A stretch of DNA of 64,000 bases from Asticcacaulis excentricus CB 48 (GCF_000175215.2 NC_014817.1:400501-464500); one strand, 5' to 3'; positions 1 through 8,044 are shown, counted from the first letter of the stretch. Numbers and translations are program-made. The notes: generated by a model not told the origin, from the sequence alone.

Positions 1-1
1 A

Positions 2-1054
2 AAATGGAACTGTACGGCCGATGAAGCGGCCTTTGGACCTTCGGGTGAAGAGGCGGCGGCGAAGGCGCAGGCCAGTCTCCTGAACGCCGTGCAGGCCGAT
101 CTGGCCGCCAGTGGGCACGGCGAACTGATCATGGTGCCGACGGAATATTACGATGCCAAGGTCTCGCCCTATAAGACCGCTCTGGCCGCGACGCTCGACC
201 CACGGGTGGTGATCCAGTGGACAGGGACGGACACCGTGCCCCCGTCGATTTCGGTGGCTGATGCGCGCAATGCCACCAAGGCTTTCGGGCGCAAGACGCT
301 GTTGTGGGACAATTATCCGGTCAATGATTTCGGTGAGTCTGCTGGTCGTCTGCTGATGGCACCTTACGCGCGGCGTGAGGCCGGCCTGTCGGCGGAACTG
401 AGCGGCATCGTCTCCAATCCGATGAATCAGGAGGTGGCCAGTCGCCCCGCGGTGACGGGGCTGGTGGCCTTTGCGTGGAACGATCAGGGCTATGACGCCG
501 AACGCACCTGGCGGGCGGCGGCGCGTGATCTGGCCAGGAATGATCCGCAGGTGACGCAGGCGCTTCTGACCTTTTTCGATACGCAGCATCTGGCGCCCAC
601 CTTTGGCAATCAGCCGTGGCAGGCGCAGGCCCCGCAACTGAGGGCCGCCATCAACCGCGTGCGCGATGCGTTGGCGGGGACAGATATAGCCGAGCGGCAG
701 GTGGCGCTGAACGCCCTGTCGCAACGGGCCGATGATCTCGCCAATGCGCCCGACCGCATCCGCACCGGGGTTACGGATAAAGGGTTTGTGGAGGAAGCGG
801 CCCCGTGGCTGGCGGCCACTGCTTTTTGGGGCAAGGCTTTGCGCCTGACCGTGGAGGGTCTTGAGGCCACCGATGCCCAAACGGCTGCGGATCGCTTTGC
901 GGCGGCGCAAGGACTGGCGGCCGAGGCGTCAAAACTGCGCACCATACCCGGTGCCACACGCCCCGAAGGCCCGATCAGGATCGCCGATGGCGTGCTGGAT
1001 GTATTTATCAATGAGGCCCCGAAGCTGATCTATTGGCCGGAAAAGGCGAAATGA
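2..1054 (+). CDS. GH84 beta-N-acetylglucosaminidase, 3' part (partial)
   Basis: The reading frame is open from the first bases of the window, so the gene starts upstream and only the C-terminal ~350 residues are here. The segment resembles the catalytic C-half and helical region of GH84 (NagJ/O-GlcNAcase-like) enzymes: a W-T-G-T-D-T-V stretch, then LLWDNYPVND, the conserved block lining the sugar pocket, then a helical tail after SNPMNQ. These enzymes remove beta-linked N-acetylglucosamine from glycans or glycoproteins. The catalytic Asp pair and any signal peptide would lie outside the window. The internal GTG at 89 is only the first possible start inside the window, not the real one. No terminator is obvious after the TGA. 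The family call is fairly safe; substrate and location cannot be judged. Confidence 0.82.
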   Translation, partial: KWNCTADEAAFGPSGEEAAAKAQASLLNAVQADLAASGHGELIMVPTEYYDAKVSPYKTALAATLDPRVVIQWTGTDTVPPSISVADARNATKAFGRKTLLWDNYPVNDFGESAGRLLMAPYARREAGLSAELSGIVSNPMNQEVASRPAVTGLVAFAWNDQGYDAERTWRAAARDLARNDPQVTQALLTFFDTQHLAPTFGNQPWQAQAPQLRAAINRVRDALAGTDIAERQVALNALSQRADDLANAPDRIRTGVTDKGFVEEAAPWLAATAFWGKALRLTVEGLEATDAQTAADRFAAAQGLAAEASKLRTIPGATRPEGPIRIADGVLDVFINEAPKLIYWPEKAK

Positions 1055-1519
1055 TCAGTTCTATGAGATAAGCTCGGCCCCTGACGTGCAGGCTGTGTTG
1101 TTGAGACGCCCGCACCAAGGCACTCCGCTACTTAGGAGACTTTCTCAGGAGGAGGAAGCGCACACCAAGGCCATGGCCTGAGGCGCGTCACACGCCAGTA
1201 AAAGTTCCGCCTGTGTTCTTTGGCGTATGTGCGTAAACCGCTGAATTTGTGAGAAGGTTATGGTGCCGGTTGCAGGATTCGAACCCGCGACCTGATGTTT
1301 ACAAAACAACTGCTCTACCAACTGAGCTAAACCGGCACGCTGCGAGTCATGAGGTCTGTCGCAGACAGGGCCGTCCTTATGCCGGGAGCCATCGCAGAAC
1401 GCAACGGATTTGGCGGCTTCGCCACAGATTTTTTCGTGTTTTGGCCATCAAACCTGTGTGCAGGGCGGCAAAATGGTCTAAAGGACAAGCCGATTTCCTG
1501 AGTTTTAGAGGGTCTGAGC
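1055..1519. other. Intergenic region, GH84 gene to metG
   Basis: 465 bp holding tRNA-Thr on the minus strand (1261-1336). The 200 bp before it show no ORF, repeat or terminator that I can support. The ~180 bp between the tRNA and metG must carry divergent promoters; no clear -35/-10 pair stands out. A T-rich stretch near 1430-1446 vaguely resembles the ends of the GCCACGAA repeat family but is too decayed to call. Confidence 0.5.
1261..1336 (-). tRNA. tRNA-Thr(TGT)
   Basis: The reverse complement folds into a standard 76-nt tRNA: acceptor GCCGGTT pairs with AACCGGC, discriminator A, CCA encoded (1261-1263), D-stem GCTC/GAGC, T-loop TTCGAAT. The anticodon loop TTTGTAA gives anticodon TGT (threonine). 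The anticodon stem GTTGT/ACATC contains one T-T mismatch at its second pair. It is divergent from metG. Confidence 0.95.
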
Positions 1520-3238
1520 ATGTCCCGCATTCTGATCACTTCCGCGCTGCCCTACATCAACGGCATTAAGCACCTCGGCAATCTGGCCGGGTCCATGCTG
1601 CCTGCGGATGTCTATGCCCGGTTCATGCGGGCGCGCGGGCATGAGGTGCTCTATATTTGCGCGACCGACGAACATGGCACGCCGGCTGAGCTGGCCGCCG
1701 CCAAGGCCGGACAGGATGTCAAGACCTATTGCGACGAGCAGCACCTGATCCAGAAGACCGCTGGTGAGGCGTTCGGGCTCAGCTATGACTGGTTCGGTCG
1801 TTCCAGCTCGGAGGAAAACCGGCACCTAACTCAGGCCTTTTGCGAGGCGCTGGATCGTAACGGTCTGATCGAGGAACGCACGGATAAGATGGTCTATTCC
1901 ATCGACGACGGGCGTTTCCTGCCGGATCGCTATGTCGAAGGCACGTGTCCGCATTGTAAGTTCGAAAAGGCGCGCGGGGACCAATGCGACAATTGCGGGC
2001 GGCTGCTCGACCCCACGGACCTGATCAATCCCTATTCGGCGGTGTCGGGGTCGCGGAACCTTGAGGTGCGCGATACCAAGCACCTTTATCTGCTGCAAAC
2101 CAAGGTCGAGCCGCAGTTGCGGGCGTGGATCGAGTCGAAGACGCAGTGGCCGCAACTGGCCAAGTCCATCGCCATGAAGCACCTCGACGAGGGGCTGATA
2201 GACCGCGGCATCACGCGCGACCTCAAATGGGGCGTGCCGATAACCAAGGACGGAAAGCCCAGAGATGGCTTTGAAAACAAGGTCTTCTACGTGTGGTTTG
2301 ATGCGCCGGTGGAGTATATCGGTGCCACGCAGGAATATTTCAATGCGAAGGGAAATGCCGACGGCTGGCAAAGCTGGTGGCGCCTCGATCAGGGGGCGGT
2401 CGACGTCACCTATGTGCAGTTCATGGGCAAGGACAATGTGGCGTTCCACACGGTGAGCTTCCCGGCGACCATTATCGGGTCCAATGAACCGTGGAAGATG
2501 GTGGATACGCTGAAGGCGTTTAACTGGCTGAACTGGTACGGTGGCAAGTTCTCGACCTCGATGAACCGCGGCGTGTTCATGGATCAGGCGCTGGAGCTTC
2601 TGCCGGCCGATTACTGGCGCTGGTATCTTATTTCGCAGTCGCCGGAAGGCTCTGATTCGTCCTTTACCTGGGAGCAGTTCCAGAGCGCCGTGAACAAGGA
2701 TTTGGCCGACGTGCTTGGCAATTTCGCCAACCGCATCCTCAAATTCACCGAGTCGAAGTTCGGCGGGGTGGTGCCGGAAGGCGGCGAGGCGGGGCCTCAG
2801 GAACAGAAGCTCTATGCCGATTTGTCGGCCTTGCTGGCGGAGGCGACCGAAGCCTTTGAGGCCATGGAAATGCGCAAGGCGGCGCAGGCGGTGCGCCGCA
2901 TCTGGGTGCTAGGGAACGAATATCTTCAGGAGGCCGCCCCGTGGACGGCTTTCAAAACTGATGTCGAGCGCGCGGGCGTCATTGTTCGCCACGGCCTCAA
3001 TCTGGTCCGCCTCTATGCGGTGCTGGCCCAGCCTCTGACGCCGTTTGCGGCGCAGTCCATTGCCGACTGTGTGGGCGTCGAACTGCCGCTCGACTGGCCC
3101 ACGACGGACGCTCAGGCGGAACTGTCCAAGCTGCCCGGCGGCGCGGCTGTCAAATCGGGCGAGGTGCTGTTCAAAAAGATCGACGACGACATGGTCGCCG
3201 ATTGGGCCGCGCGCTTTGGTGGCAGTGACGCCGCCTGA
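1520..3238 (+). CDS. metG: Methionyl-tRNA synthetase
   Basis: Class I aminoacyl-tRNA synthetase (572 residues) that charges tRNA(Met) in the cytoplasm. The N-terminus ITSALPYINGIKHLGNL carries the HIGH-type signature (HLGN at ~18). A zinc knuckle with four cysteines (C143, C146, C156, C159) sits in the connective insert. The second signature is KFSTSMNRG at ~343, the variant of KMSKS in which the first lysine is retained before F-S-T-S. The anticodon-binding helical domain follows; there is no C-terminal tRNA-binding (EMAP/Trbp111) extension, so it is the shorter form. The gene is followed by a long hairpin with a T-run that overlaps the next start codon (3259-3324), probably its terminator. 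Confidence 0.97.
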   Translation: MSRILITSALPYINGIKHLGNLAGSMLPADVYARFMRARGHEVLYICATDEHGTPAELAAAKAGQDVKTYCDEQHLIQKTAGEAFGLSYDWFGRSSSEENRHLTQAFCEALDRNGLIEERTDKMVYSIDDGRFLPDRYVEGTCPHCKFEKARGDQCDNCGRLLDPTDLINPYSAVSGSRNLEVRDTKHLYLLQTKVEPQLRAWIESKTQWPQLAKSIAMKHLDEGLIDRGITRDLKWGVPITKDGKPRDGFENKVFYVWFDAPVEYIGATQEYFNAKGNADGWQSWWRLDQGAVDVTYVQFMGKDNVAFHTVSFPATIIGSNEPWKMVDTLKAFNWLNWYGGKFSTSMNRGVFMDQALELLPADYWRWYLISQSPEGSDSSFTWEQFQSAVNKDLADVLGNFANRILKFTESKFGGVVPEGGEAGPQEQKLYADLSALLAEATEAFEAMEMRKAAQAVRRIWVLGNEYLQEAAPWTAFKTDVERAGVIVRHGLNLVRLYAVLAQPLTPFAAQSIADCVGVELPLDWPTTDAQAELSKLPGGAAVKSGEVLFKKIDDDMVADWAARFGGSDAA

Positions 3239-3258
3239 ACAATAATTCATTAGCGAAC

Positions 3259-3324
3259 AAAGGCGTTCGGACATATCCATAAGCGACAGAGGAGTCCCGT
3301 TATGGATATATCGAACGCCTTTTT
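3259..3324 (+). terminator. Long hairpin: metG terminator overlapping the DUF805 start codon
   Basis: Left arm 3259-3281 (AAAGGCGTTCG, then GAC, then ATATCCATA) pairs with right arm 3301-3322 (TATGGATAT, AT, CGAACGCCTTT): 11 + 9 perfect pairs around a small 3x2 internal loop, followed by five T. The 19-nt loop contains the GAGGAG ribosome-binding site of the next gene, and its ATG (3302) lies inside the right arm. It therefore has the form of an intrinsic terminator for metG and, when read through, of a structure masking the start of the DUF805 gene. Confidence 0.75.
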
Positions 3325-3673
3325 CAGCTATCACGGACGTTTTCGCCGCCGGGATTTCTGGCTCTACAGCGTTTTTCTGTGGCTGATCAGTTCGGCCTTC
3401 GTGGCCCTGTTTGGCGGTGATAATCACGGCATCAACCTGCTGCGGCCCTATCGCTTTGACGGGGTGGGGCTGATCGGCTTTCTCGCCTGGCTAGGCGTGC
3501 TCTATGCCACCTCCGCCGTGCAGGTCAAACGCTGGCATGATCGCAACAAGTCAGGCTGGTGGGCGCTGATCACACTGGTGCCGGTGATTGGCTGGCTCTG
3601 GGTGCTGATCGAGTGCGGCTTTCTGGAAGGCACAAACGGCGATAACCGCTACGGGGCGGCAACCAGGCTCTGA
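3302..3673 (+). CDS. DUF805 inner-membrane protein
   Basis: 123 residues with the DUF805 layout: a short N-terminal segment F-F-S-Y-H-G-R-F-R-R-R-D-F-W leading into hydrophobic helices, a cytosolic loop with VKRWHDRNKSGWW, and a last helix ending in I-E-C-G-F-L-E-G. Three or four membrane segments are visible. The biochemical role of DUF805 proteins is not established. The start is fixed by GAGGAG eight bases upstream. The first codons are part of the long hairpin at 3259-3324, so expression may depend on that structure. A second DUF805 gene with the same KRWHDR-KSGWW signature lies at 7628-8044. Confidence 0.85.
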   Translation: MDISNAFFSYHGRFRRRDFWLYSVFLWLISSAFVALFGGDNHGINLLRPYRFDGVGLIGFLAWLGVLYATSAVQVKRWHDRNKSGWWALITLVPVIGWLWVLIECGFLEGTNGDNRYGAATRL

Positions 3674-3690
3674 GATTTCAGGGAAGATTT

Positions 3691-3764
3691 TGGAGCGGGT
3701 AGACGGGATCGAACCGACATCCTCAGCTTGGAAGGCTGCTGCACTACCATTGTGCTATACCCGC
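3691..3764 (-). tRNA. tRNA-Gly(TCC)
   Basis: The reverse complement gives a 74-nt tRNA: acceptor GCGGGTA/TACCCGC, discriminator T, encoded CCA (3691-3693), anticodon TCC in the loop between GCAGCC-type stems, T-arm with GGTTCGATCC. It follows tRNA-Tyr by 45 bp on the same strand, so the two are probably co-transcribed. Confidence 0.96.
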
Positions 3765-3809
3765 CCTTGAGGCAGGGCCGTGGCCGAAGAACGTTTCAAG
3801 GGCGCGCGG

Positions 3810-3893
3810 TGGTGGGGGAAGCAGGACTCGAACCTGCGAAGCTTACGCAGCGGATTTACAGTCCGCCCCCTTTGCCGCTCGGGACATTCCCCC
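3810..3893 (-). tRNA. tRNA-Tyr(GTA)
   Basis: The reverse complement gives an 84-nt class II tRNA: acceptor GGGGGAA/TTCCCCC, discriminator A, encoded CCA (3810-3812), anticodon stem GCGGA/TCCGC with loop CTGTAAA (anticodon GTA), and a long variable arm (TGCGTAAGCTTCGCA). Its promoter should lie in the AT-rich stretch 3894-4050, which is also open in the frame of rlmB. Confidence 0.96.
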
Positions 3894-4054
3894 AAGCGCG
3901 CCCGTTGAAACGAGGTGGTCCTTAAACTCAATCTTTGAACAAAGAACAAGCCCAAAAACAAAAAAACTTTTTGGTTTCTGTGGATGCCCGCATTAAACAG
4001 ACCGCCAATCCTGCCAAAAAGCCTTACCGGCCTCACATCGGAGCGCGTCTTATA

Positions 4055-5023
4055 GTGTCAAGCCAACGCGAACGCAACGACCCTAAATCGCGGAAAGGAC
4101 CGAATGGTCCCAAAAAATCGGGGTCTAAGGCCGCTTTTTCCGGACAATCCAAGCCTTATGCTAAGGACAAACCGCGCGACAAGGGCGGCTATGCCCCGGC
4201 CCAGACAGCGCGATCCCAAACGCAGACCCACGCTCAGGCGCGACCTAAACCGCCGGTGCGTGTGTCCGAAGACGGCTGGATCTGGGGCCTGCACGCGGTG
4301 GAGGCGGCGCTGAAAAATCAGTCCCGGCTCGGACCGATTCGTCTCTATGTGACGCCGGACCGTCAAAAAGCGTTGGAGCAGGTGGCCCCAAAGCGTGGCG
4401 ACCTGCATGTGCGCCTGACCGAAATGGCTGAATTTTCCGGCTTTCTGCCACAGGGGGCGGTGCATCAGGGTGTGGCGCTGAATGGCCCCCCGCTGGAAGG
4501 CGATGATCTGAACGGTTTGATGGAAGGGGCGCTTCGGCAAGAGCGCCCGGTGCTGGTCATGCTGGATCAGGTGACCGATCCGCAGAATATCGGGGCCATC
4601 CTGCGCACCTGCGCTGCTTTTGGCGCGGCCGGGCTGATCATGCAGGACCGCCATTCGCCGGTCATGCAGGGCGTGCTGGCCAAGACGGCGGCGGGGGCGA
4701 TGGATAGAGTGCCCTTTGCGCGGGTCACCAACCTGTCGCGGGCGCTGGAGTCCCTGACGGAAAACGGCTTTGTCAGTCTGGGCATGGCCGGGGAGGCGGA
4801 GCACAGCCTTCAGGCCGTGCTGGAACAGCAAGGCTGGCGTCAGGCCGGCAGCCCGCGTGCGCTGGTCATCGTCATGGGCTCAGAAGGCGAGGGGTTGCGG
4901 CGACTGGTGGCCGAACACTGCGACCATCTGGTCAAAATCCCCATGCCGGGTGGCTTTGAGAGCCTGAATGTCAGCCATGCGACGTCGATTGCCTTGTATG
5001 AGGCTCTGGGTCGCGCGGTCTGA
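4055..5023 (+). CDS. rlmB: 23S rRNA 2'-O-ribose methyltransferase, RlmB/TrmH (SPOUT) family
   Basis: SAM-dependent SPOUT methyltransferase of the RlmB type, which modifies G2251 of 23S rRNA. The C-terminal ~240 residues match the usual enzyme: a substrate-binding segment beginning W-I-W-G-L-H-A-V-E-A-A-L-K, then VMLDQVTDPQNIGAILRTCAAFGAAGLI, GSEGEGL and ESLNVSHATSIALYE, the three conserved knot motifs. A ~70-residue basic, Lys/Pro/Gln-rich and probably disordered tail precedes them. The frame is open back to a TTG at 3935, but those 40 codons are AT-rich and overlap the expected tRNA-Tyr promoter, so the GTG at 4055 is preferred; neither start has a strong ribosome-binding site. The 3' end overlaps the converging methyltransferase gene by 53 bp. 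Confidence 0.92.
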   Translation: MSSQRERNDPKSRKGPNGPKKSGSKAAFSGQSKPYAKDKPRDKGGYAPAQTARSQTQTHAQARPKPPVRVSEDGWIWGLHAVEAALKNQSRLGPIRLYVTPDRQKALEQVAPKRGDLHVRLTEMAEFSGFLPQGAVHQGVALNGPPLEGDDLNGLMEGALRQERPVLVMLDQVTDPQNIGAILRTCAAFGAAGLIMQDRHSPVMQGVLAKTAAGAMDRVPFARVTNLSRALESLTENGFVSLGMAGEAEHSLQAVLEQQGWRQAGSPRALVIVMGSEGEGLRRLVAEHCDHLVKIPMPGGFESLNVSHATSIALYEALGRAV

Positions 5024-5591
5024 TCGCCTCGTAATAGTGGTTACCGCCCTCATCGCTGTGGCTGGCGACGAGGGACAGGCCGTGCGCGTCCAGAAGCGCC
5101 GCATAGGCCGTCTGGCCCAATGAGCGGGAAAGGCGTCCGGTCAGGGTGTCCGGCCATTCGCAGGCCTGAAGTGGCGCGGTAAACAGAAAGCGCCCGCCGG
5201 GTTTCAGCGCTTGGGCTACCCGGCCGATCAGAGCCGCCTGATCCACCTTCGACAGCAGAAAGATCAGGCCCACGCAGACTGCCGCGTCGAACGTCCGGCC
5301 AAAGAAGGCACTGAGCTGCGCCGCTTCGCAGGCGACTGGCGCTTCGGGAAAGCGGGCGTGAAAGGCGGCGACCAGACGGGGCGAAGCATCTATGCCCGAC
5401 ACGGCAAACCCTGCCTCGATCAGGGTTTCAGCAATCGGCACGCCCGATCCGCAACCGACATCGACAATGGCGCTACCCGCTGGCAATTGGGCAATGGCCC
5501 AGTCGCGTACAAGGCTGGCCCCAACGCCGGAACGCATTTGCATGAAGCGCTCGGCAAGTGCGTCCCAGCCTTCGGAAGGATCAGTAGGCAT
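4971..5591 (-). CDS. Class I SAM-dependent methyltransferase
   Basis: 206 residues with a Rossmann-type methyltransferase fold: motif I V-D-V-G-C-G-S-G-V-P at ~44-53, an acidic residue after the second strand (SGIDASP), a D-A-A-V-C-V-G-L-I-F-L-L strand (motif II) and L-K-P-G-G-R-F-L-F-T-A-P (motif III). The substrate cannot be read from the sequence; small-molecule methylation is typical for this general type. The gene converges on rlmB and its last 17 codons are antisense to the rlmB 3' end. The ATG start is preceded by a weak AAGGATC-like site in the reverse strand. Confidence 0.8.
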   Translation of the reverse strand: MPTDPSEGWDALAERFMQMRSGVGASLVRDWAIAQLPAGSAIVDVGCGSGVPIAETLIEAGFAVSGIDASPRLVAAFHARFPEAPVACEAAQLSAFFGRTFDAAVCVGLIFLLSKVDQAALIGRVAQALKPGGRFLFTAPLQACEWPDTLTGRLSRSLGQTAYAALLDAHGLSLVASHSDEGGNHYYEAIRPRDPEPHTRQSTSHG

Positions 5592-5706
5592 GGACGAACC
5601 TCAACGGCGACCTGAACTTCTCCAGCCTGTCATGCGATCTGCCTCTGGACAAGGCGGGATGTGAAAACTAGGAGGGTGTGCAAACCTTTCTATTTATGGG
5701 CCTGTC

Positions 5707-6477
5707 ATGGACTTTTTTAGCAATCCTGAGTTCGCGTCTCAGGTTTCGGCCTTCTTTCAGGTCGTCTTTATCGACATCGTCATGGCCGGGGACAATGCCG
5801 TGGCGGTCGGTCTGGCGGCGGCAGGTCTGGCGGCCAGTGATCGTAAGAAGGCCATCCTCTATGGGCTGATCGCCGCGGTCATTATGCGCATCGGCTTTGT
5901 GCTGGTGACGGCCAAGCTGCTGCTGATTGTCGGTCTGCTGCTTGCGGGTGGGTTGCTTCTGCTGTGGGTGGCGTGGAAGATGTGGCGCGAACTGCGCGAG
6001 CCCGATACTCACGCGCAGGAACACGCCGAAGCGGTGCTGGAAGACGCCACCGGGGCCGACATCAACGGCAATCCCACCACGGGTGGGGCGACCGCTCCGG
6101 CGCCTAAGCGCAAGAGCTTCAAGGCCGCCGTGGTTCAGATTCTGATCGCCGACCTGTCGATGTCGCTCGACAATGTGCTGGCCGTAGCCGGGGCGTCACA
6201 CGCCCATCCCGAAATCATGGTCTTCGGCCTGATCCTCGCCATCGCTCTGATGGGGGTCGCCTCGCACTTTATCGCCAAGGTCCTGCACAAGTACCGCTGG
6301 ATCGGCTTCTTCGGTCTGGCCGTGGTGCTCTACGTGGCGCTGAACATGATCTGGGACGGCCATCGCGACATCGTGGTCGATACGGGTAAGGTCACGGAAT
6401 ACAATCAGATTGTGCCGGACTTTATGGACATCACCGAAAAAGACATCAAACACTTCGGCCCCAAACCCGCGAATTGA
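5707..6477 (+). CDS. TerC family integral membrane protein (YjbE-like)
   Basis: 256-residue polytopic membrane protein with two homologous halves typical of TerC: DIVMAGDNAVAVGLAAAGL near residue 18 and DLSMSLDNVLAVAGASH near 152. Each contains the conserved acidic D-N pair in a membrane helix. About seven hydrophobic segments are visible; a charged, Ala/Pro-rich cytosolic linker (residues ~95-135) separates the halves. Family members are linked to tellurite resistance, metal homeostasis and manganese export (some relatives are MntY/YkoY-type exporters riboswitch-controlled by Mn). No Mn riboswitch is visible here. A strong intrinsic terminator follows at 6535-6568. Confidence 0.88.
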   Translation: MDFFSNPEFASQVSAFFQVVFIDIVMAGDNAVAVGLAAAGLAASDRKKAILYGLIAAVIMRIGFVLVTAKLLLIVGLLLAGGLLLLWVAWKMWRELREPDTHAQEHAEAVLEDATGADINGNPTTGGATAPAPKRKSFKAAVVQILIADLSMSLDNVLAVAGASHAHPEIMVFGLILAIALMGVASHFIAKVLHKYRWIGFFGLAVVLYVALNMIWDGHRDIVVDTGKVTEYNQIVPDFMDITEKDIKHFGPKPAN

Positions 6478-6495
6478 GTTTTGAGTGCACAAATT

Positions 6496-6531
6496 GTCCG
6501 AAAAGGGGTGGCCACCTTATCGGATTGCGTT
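6496..6531. repeat. REP-like palindrome, copy 1
   Basis: Core CCGAAAAGGGGTGGCCACC followed by TTATCGGATTGCG. It matches, on the opposite strand, the element at 14343-14383 (CCGAAAAGTGGTGCCCAC, TTATCGGCTTGCG) with only scattered substitutions. Palindromes of the CCGAAAAGTGGN-CCACTTTTCGG type are widespread in alphaproteobacterial intergenic DNA. Confidence 0.75.
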
Positions 6532-6534
6532 CTG

Positions 6535-6568
6535 AAAGCGGTTCCTGATCCTCAGGGGCCGCTTTTTT
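6535..6568 (+). terminator. Rho-independent terminator of the TerC gene
   Basis: AAAGCGG pairs with CCGCTTT, with an inner CCTG/CAGG stem, followed by a T6 run. It lies 58 bp after the TerC stop and just past the REP-like palindrome. Confidence 0.85.
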
Positions 6569-6629
6569 CTGGGAGATGTCCGAAGGATGGGCGGGGTTTG
6601 GGCGTAGAAACCTCAGACTGGAGGGCTCC

Positions 6630-7493
6630 ATGGACAAACCCGTTGTTACACAGGCGATGATCGACGCCTATGATGAATTCACCCATACCTCATTTGATCG
6701 CCGCGCCTTTATGAGCCGCCTGACGGCCTTGACCGGATCGGCTGCCGCCGCCGCAGCGGTCCTGCCGCTTCTGAGTGCCGGGCAGGCGGCGGCACAGACC
6801 ATTGCGGCCGATGACAGCCGTCTGGTGACCGAAGAGGTGACGATTGAGGGGCTGAAAGCTTATCTGGCGAGGCCCAAAGCTGTGTCGCGCAGGCTGCCGA
6901 GTGTGCTGGTCATCCATGAAAATCGCGGCCTGACGCCGCATATCCGCAATGTCACCCGAAAGCTGGCGCTGGAAGGCTTCGTGGCGCTGGGGGCGGATTT
7001 CCTGTCACCTGTCGGCGGCACCCCGGCCAATGAAGACGAGGCGCGTACCCTGATCGGCAAGCTGGACGGCACGCAGACCGTTGCCAATGCCGAAACCTAT
7101 CTGAACTGGCTGAGCGGTTATTCAAATGGCAACGGCAAGACCGGGGCAATGGGCTTTTGCTGGGGTGGCGGTCTGGTCAACCGTATCGCCACGCAGTCGA
7201 AGGCGCTGGATGCCGGCGTTGCCTATTATGGCTCACAGGCTCCTCTGACCGACGTGCCCGGCATTCAGGCCCCGCTCATGCTGCACTATGCCAGTCTGGA
7301 TGAGCGCATTAATGCCGGGATCGAAGCCTACCGCGCAGCTTTGACCGCAGCGGGCAAGCGTTTCGAGATTCACATGTACGAAGGCGTCAATCACGCCTTC
7401 AACAATGACACCTCACCGGCGCGATACAACAAGGCGGCTGCCGATCTGGCGTGGCAGCGAACGGTTGGTTTCTTCAAGAAATATTTTGATTAG
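6630..7493 (+). CDS. Dienelactone hydrolase family protein, Tat-exported (YghX-like)
   Basis: 287 residues from the ATG at 6630, which has a GGAGGG site seven bases upstream; the longer frame from 6576 lacks one. A Tat signal is visible: S-F-D-R-R-A-F-M-S-R-L, then an Ala-rich hydrophobic stretch ending G-Q-A-A-A-Q. The mature part is an alpha/beta hydrolase of the dienelactone hydrolase family: H-E-N-R-G-L-T-P-H-I near the oxyanion region, nucleophile elbow GFCWGGG (cysteine nucleophile), aspartate in YASLDERI and histidine in EGVNHAF. Such enzymes hydrolyse lactones or small esters; the natural substrate here is unknown. The stop is a TAG at 7491, which shows TAG is a normal stop in this genome. 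The R1 repeat begins immediately after. Confidence 0.87.
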   Translation: MDKPVVTQAMIDAYDEFTHTSFDRRAFMSRLTALTGSAAAAAAVLPLLSAGQAAAQTIAADDSRLVTEEVTIEGLKAYLARPKAVSRRLPSVLVIHENRGLTPHIRNVTRKLALEGFVALGADFLSPVGGTPANEDEARTLIGKLDGTQTVANAETYLNWLSGYSNGNGKTGAMGFCWGGGLVNRIATQSKALDAGVAYYGSQAPLTDVPGIQAPLMLHYASLDERINAGIEAYRAALTAAGKRFEIHMYEGVNHAFNNDTSPARYNKAAADLAWQRTVGFFKKYFD

Positions 7494-7632
7494 AGCAGAA
7501 TGATCTCTAATGGACTCATTCCGCTCAAGCCGCCATTGAGGTGGCGGCCAATGTGGCAAAGCCACCGCCCGGCGAGGGGCTAAACAAAAACCTAGATCAT
7601 TATGTTTCTACCAGAAATCATAATGATCTAGG
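7491..7632 (+). repeat. R1 dispersed repeat, copy 1
   Basis: About 120-140 bp. Landmarks in order: CTCAAGCCGCCATTGAGG, a GC-rich hairpin segment, CGAGGGGCTAAACAAAAAC, then CTAGATCATTATG and its inverted partner CATAATGATCTAG. It occupies the whole gap between the converging hydrolase and DUF805 genes and supplies the TAG stop of the latter. Two more copies lie at ~8150-8275 and ~19099-19215, both inverted relative to this one. Confidence 0.88.
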
Positions 7633-8044
7633 GCATGTCTTCGGGCATGTCCTCGAGGCGATAGGCGTCGAGCATCGGGCGGTGGCCTTCGGGCGAGGGG
7701 CCAAAGCGGTTGCCGCCCCTTTGGCCGGCCAAAAAGCCGCATTCGATCAGCGCCCAGACCTGCCCCAGGACCGGCACGAGGACGACCATCAGCCACCAGC
7801 CGGACTTGCCCCGGTCGTGCCAGCGTTTGACGCTCAGGCAGAAGCCGATCCACAGGAGCGGCAGCCCCAGAACCAGCCACATCGGGTCCACCCCCTCGGC
7901 CGGACTCAGGCCCACAGCGGTGCCATAATGGGTCCTCAGCCACCACAGGGTTGCGCAGACGACGGCGATCGCGAGGCACCAGCCCCAGAAGCCGATGCGC
8001 GACAGCCGCCCGTTCGGGCTTAGCAGTGTATTGATGATAGTCAT
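7628..8044 (-). CDS. DUF805 inner-membrane protein flanked by inverted R1 repeats
   Basis: 138 residues from the ATG at 8044, chosen because GGAGGAAACC precedes it; the frame continues upstream into the R1 repeat to 8218, but that extension is repeat-derived. It has the DUF805 layout: S-P-N-G-R-L-S-R-I-G-F-W-G-W, hydrophobic helices, VKRWHDRGKSGWW, a further helix and I-E-C-G-F-L-A-G. The tail (about 25 residues) ends D-M-P-E-D-M-P and its TAG stop lies inside repeat copy 1. The function of DUF805 is unknown. The gene stands alone between two R1 copies in opposite orientation, unlike anything else in the window. Confidence 0.85.
   Translation of the reverse strand: MTIINTLLSPNGRLSRIGFWGWCLAIAVVCATLWWLRTHYGTAVGLSPAEGVDPMWLVLGLPLLWIGFCLSVKRWHDRGKSGWWLMVVLVPVLGQVWALIECGFLAGQRGGNRFGPSPEGHRPMLDAYRLEDMPEDMP

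Noticed and set aside
1249..1569. 106-residue ORF across tRNA-Thr and the metG start
   Set aside because: It runs through a tRNA gene and the metG promoter, has an Arg-rich low-complexity translation and no ribosome-binding site.
5707..6477. Manganese (yybP-ykoY) riboswitch upstream of the TerC gene
   Set aside because: Only 115 bp separate it from the neighbouring gene and the required paired motifs are not seen.
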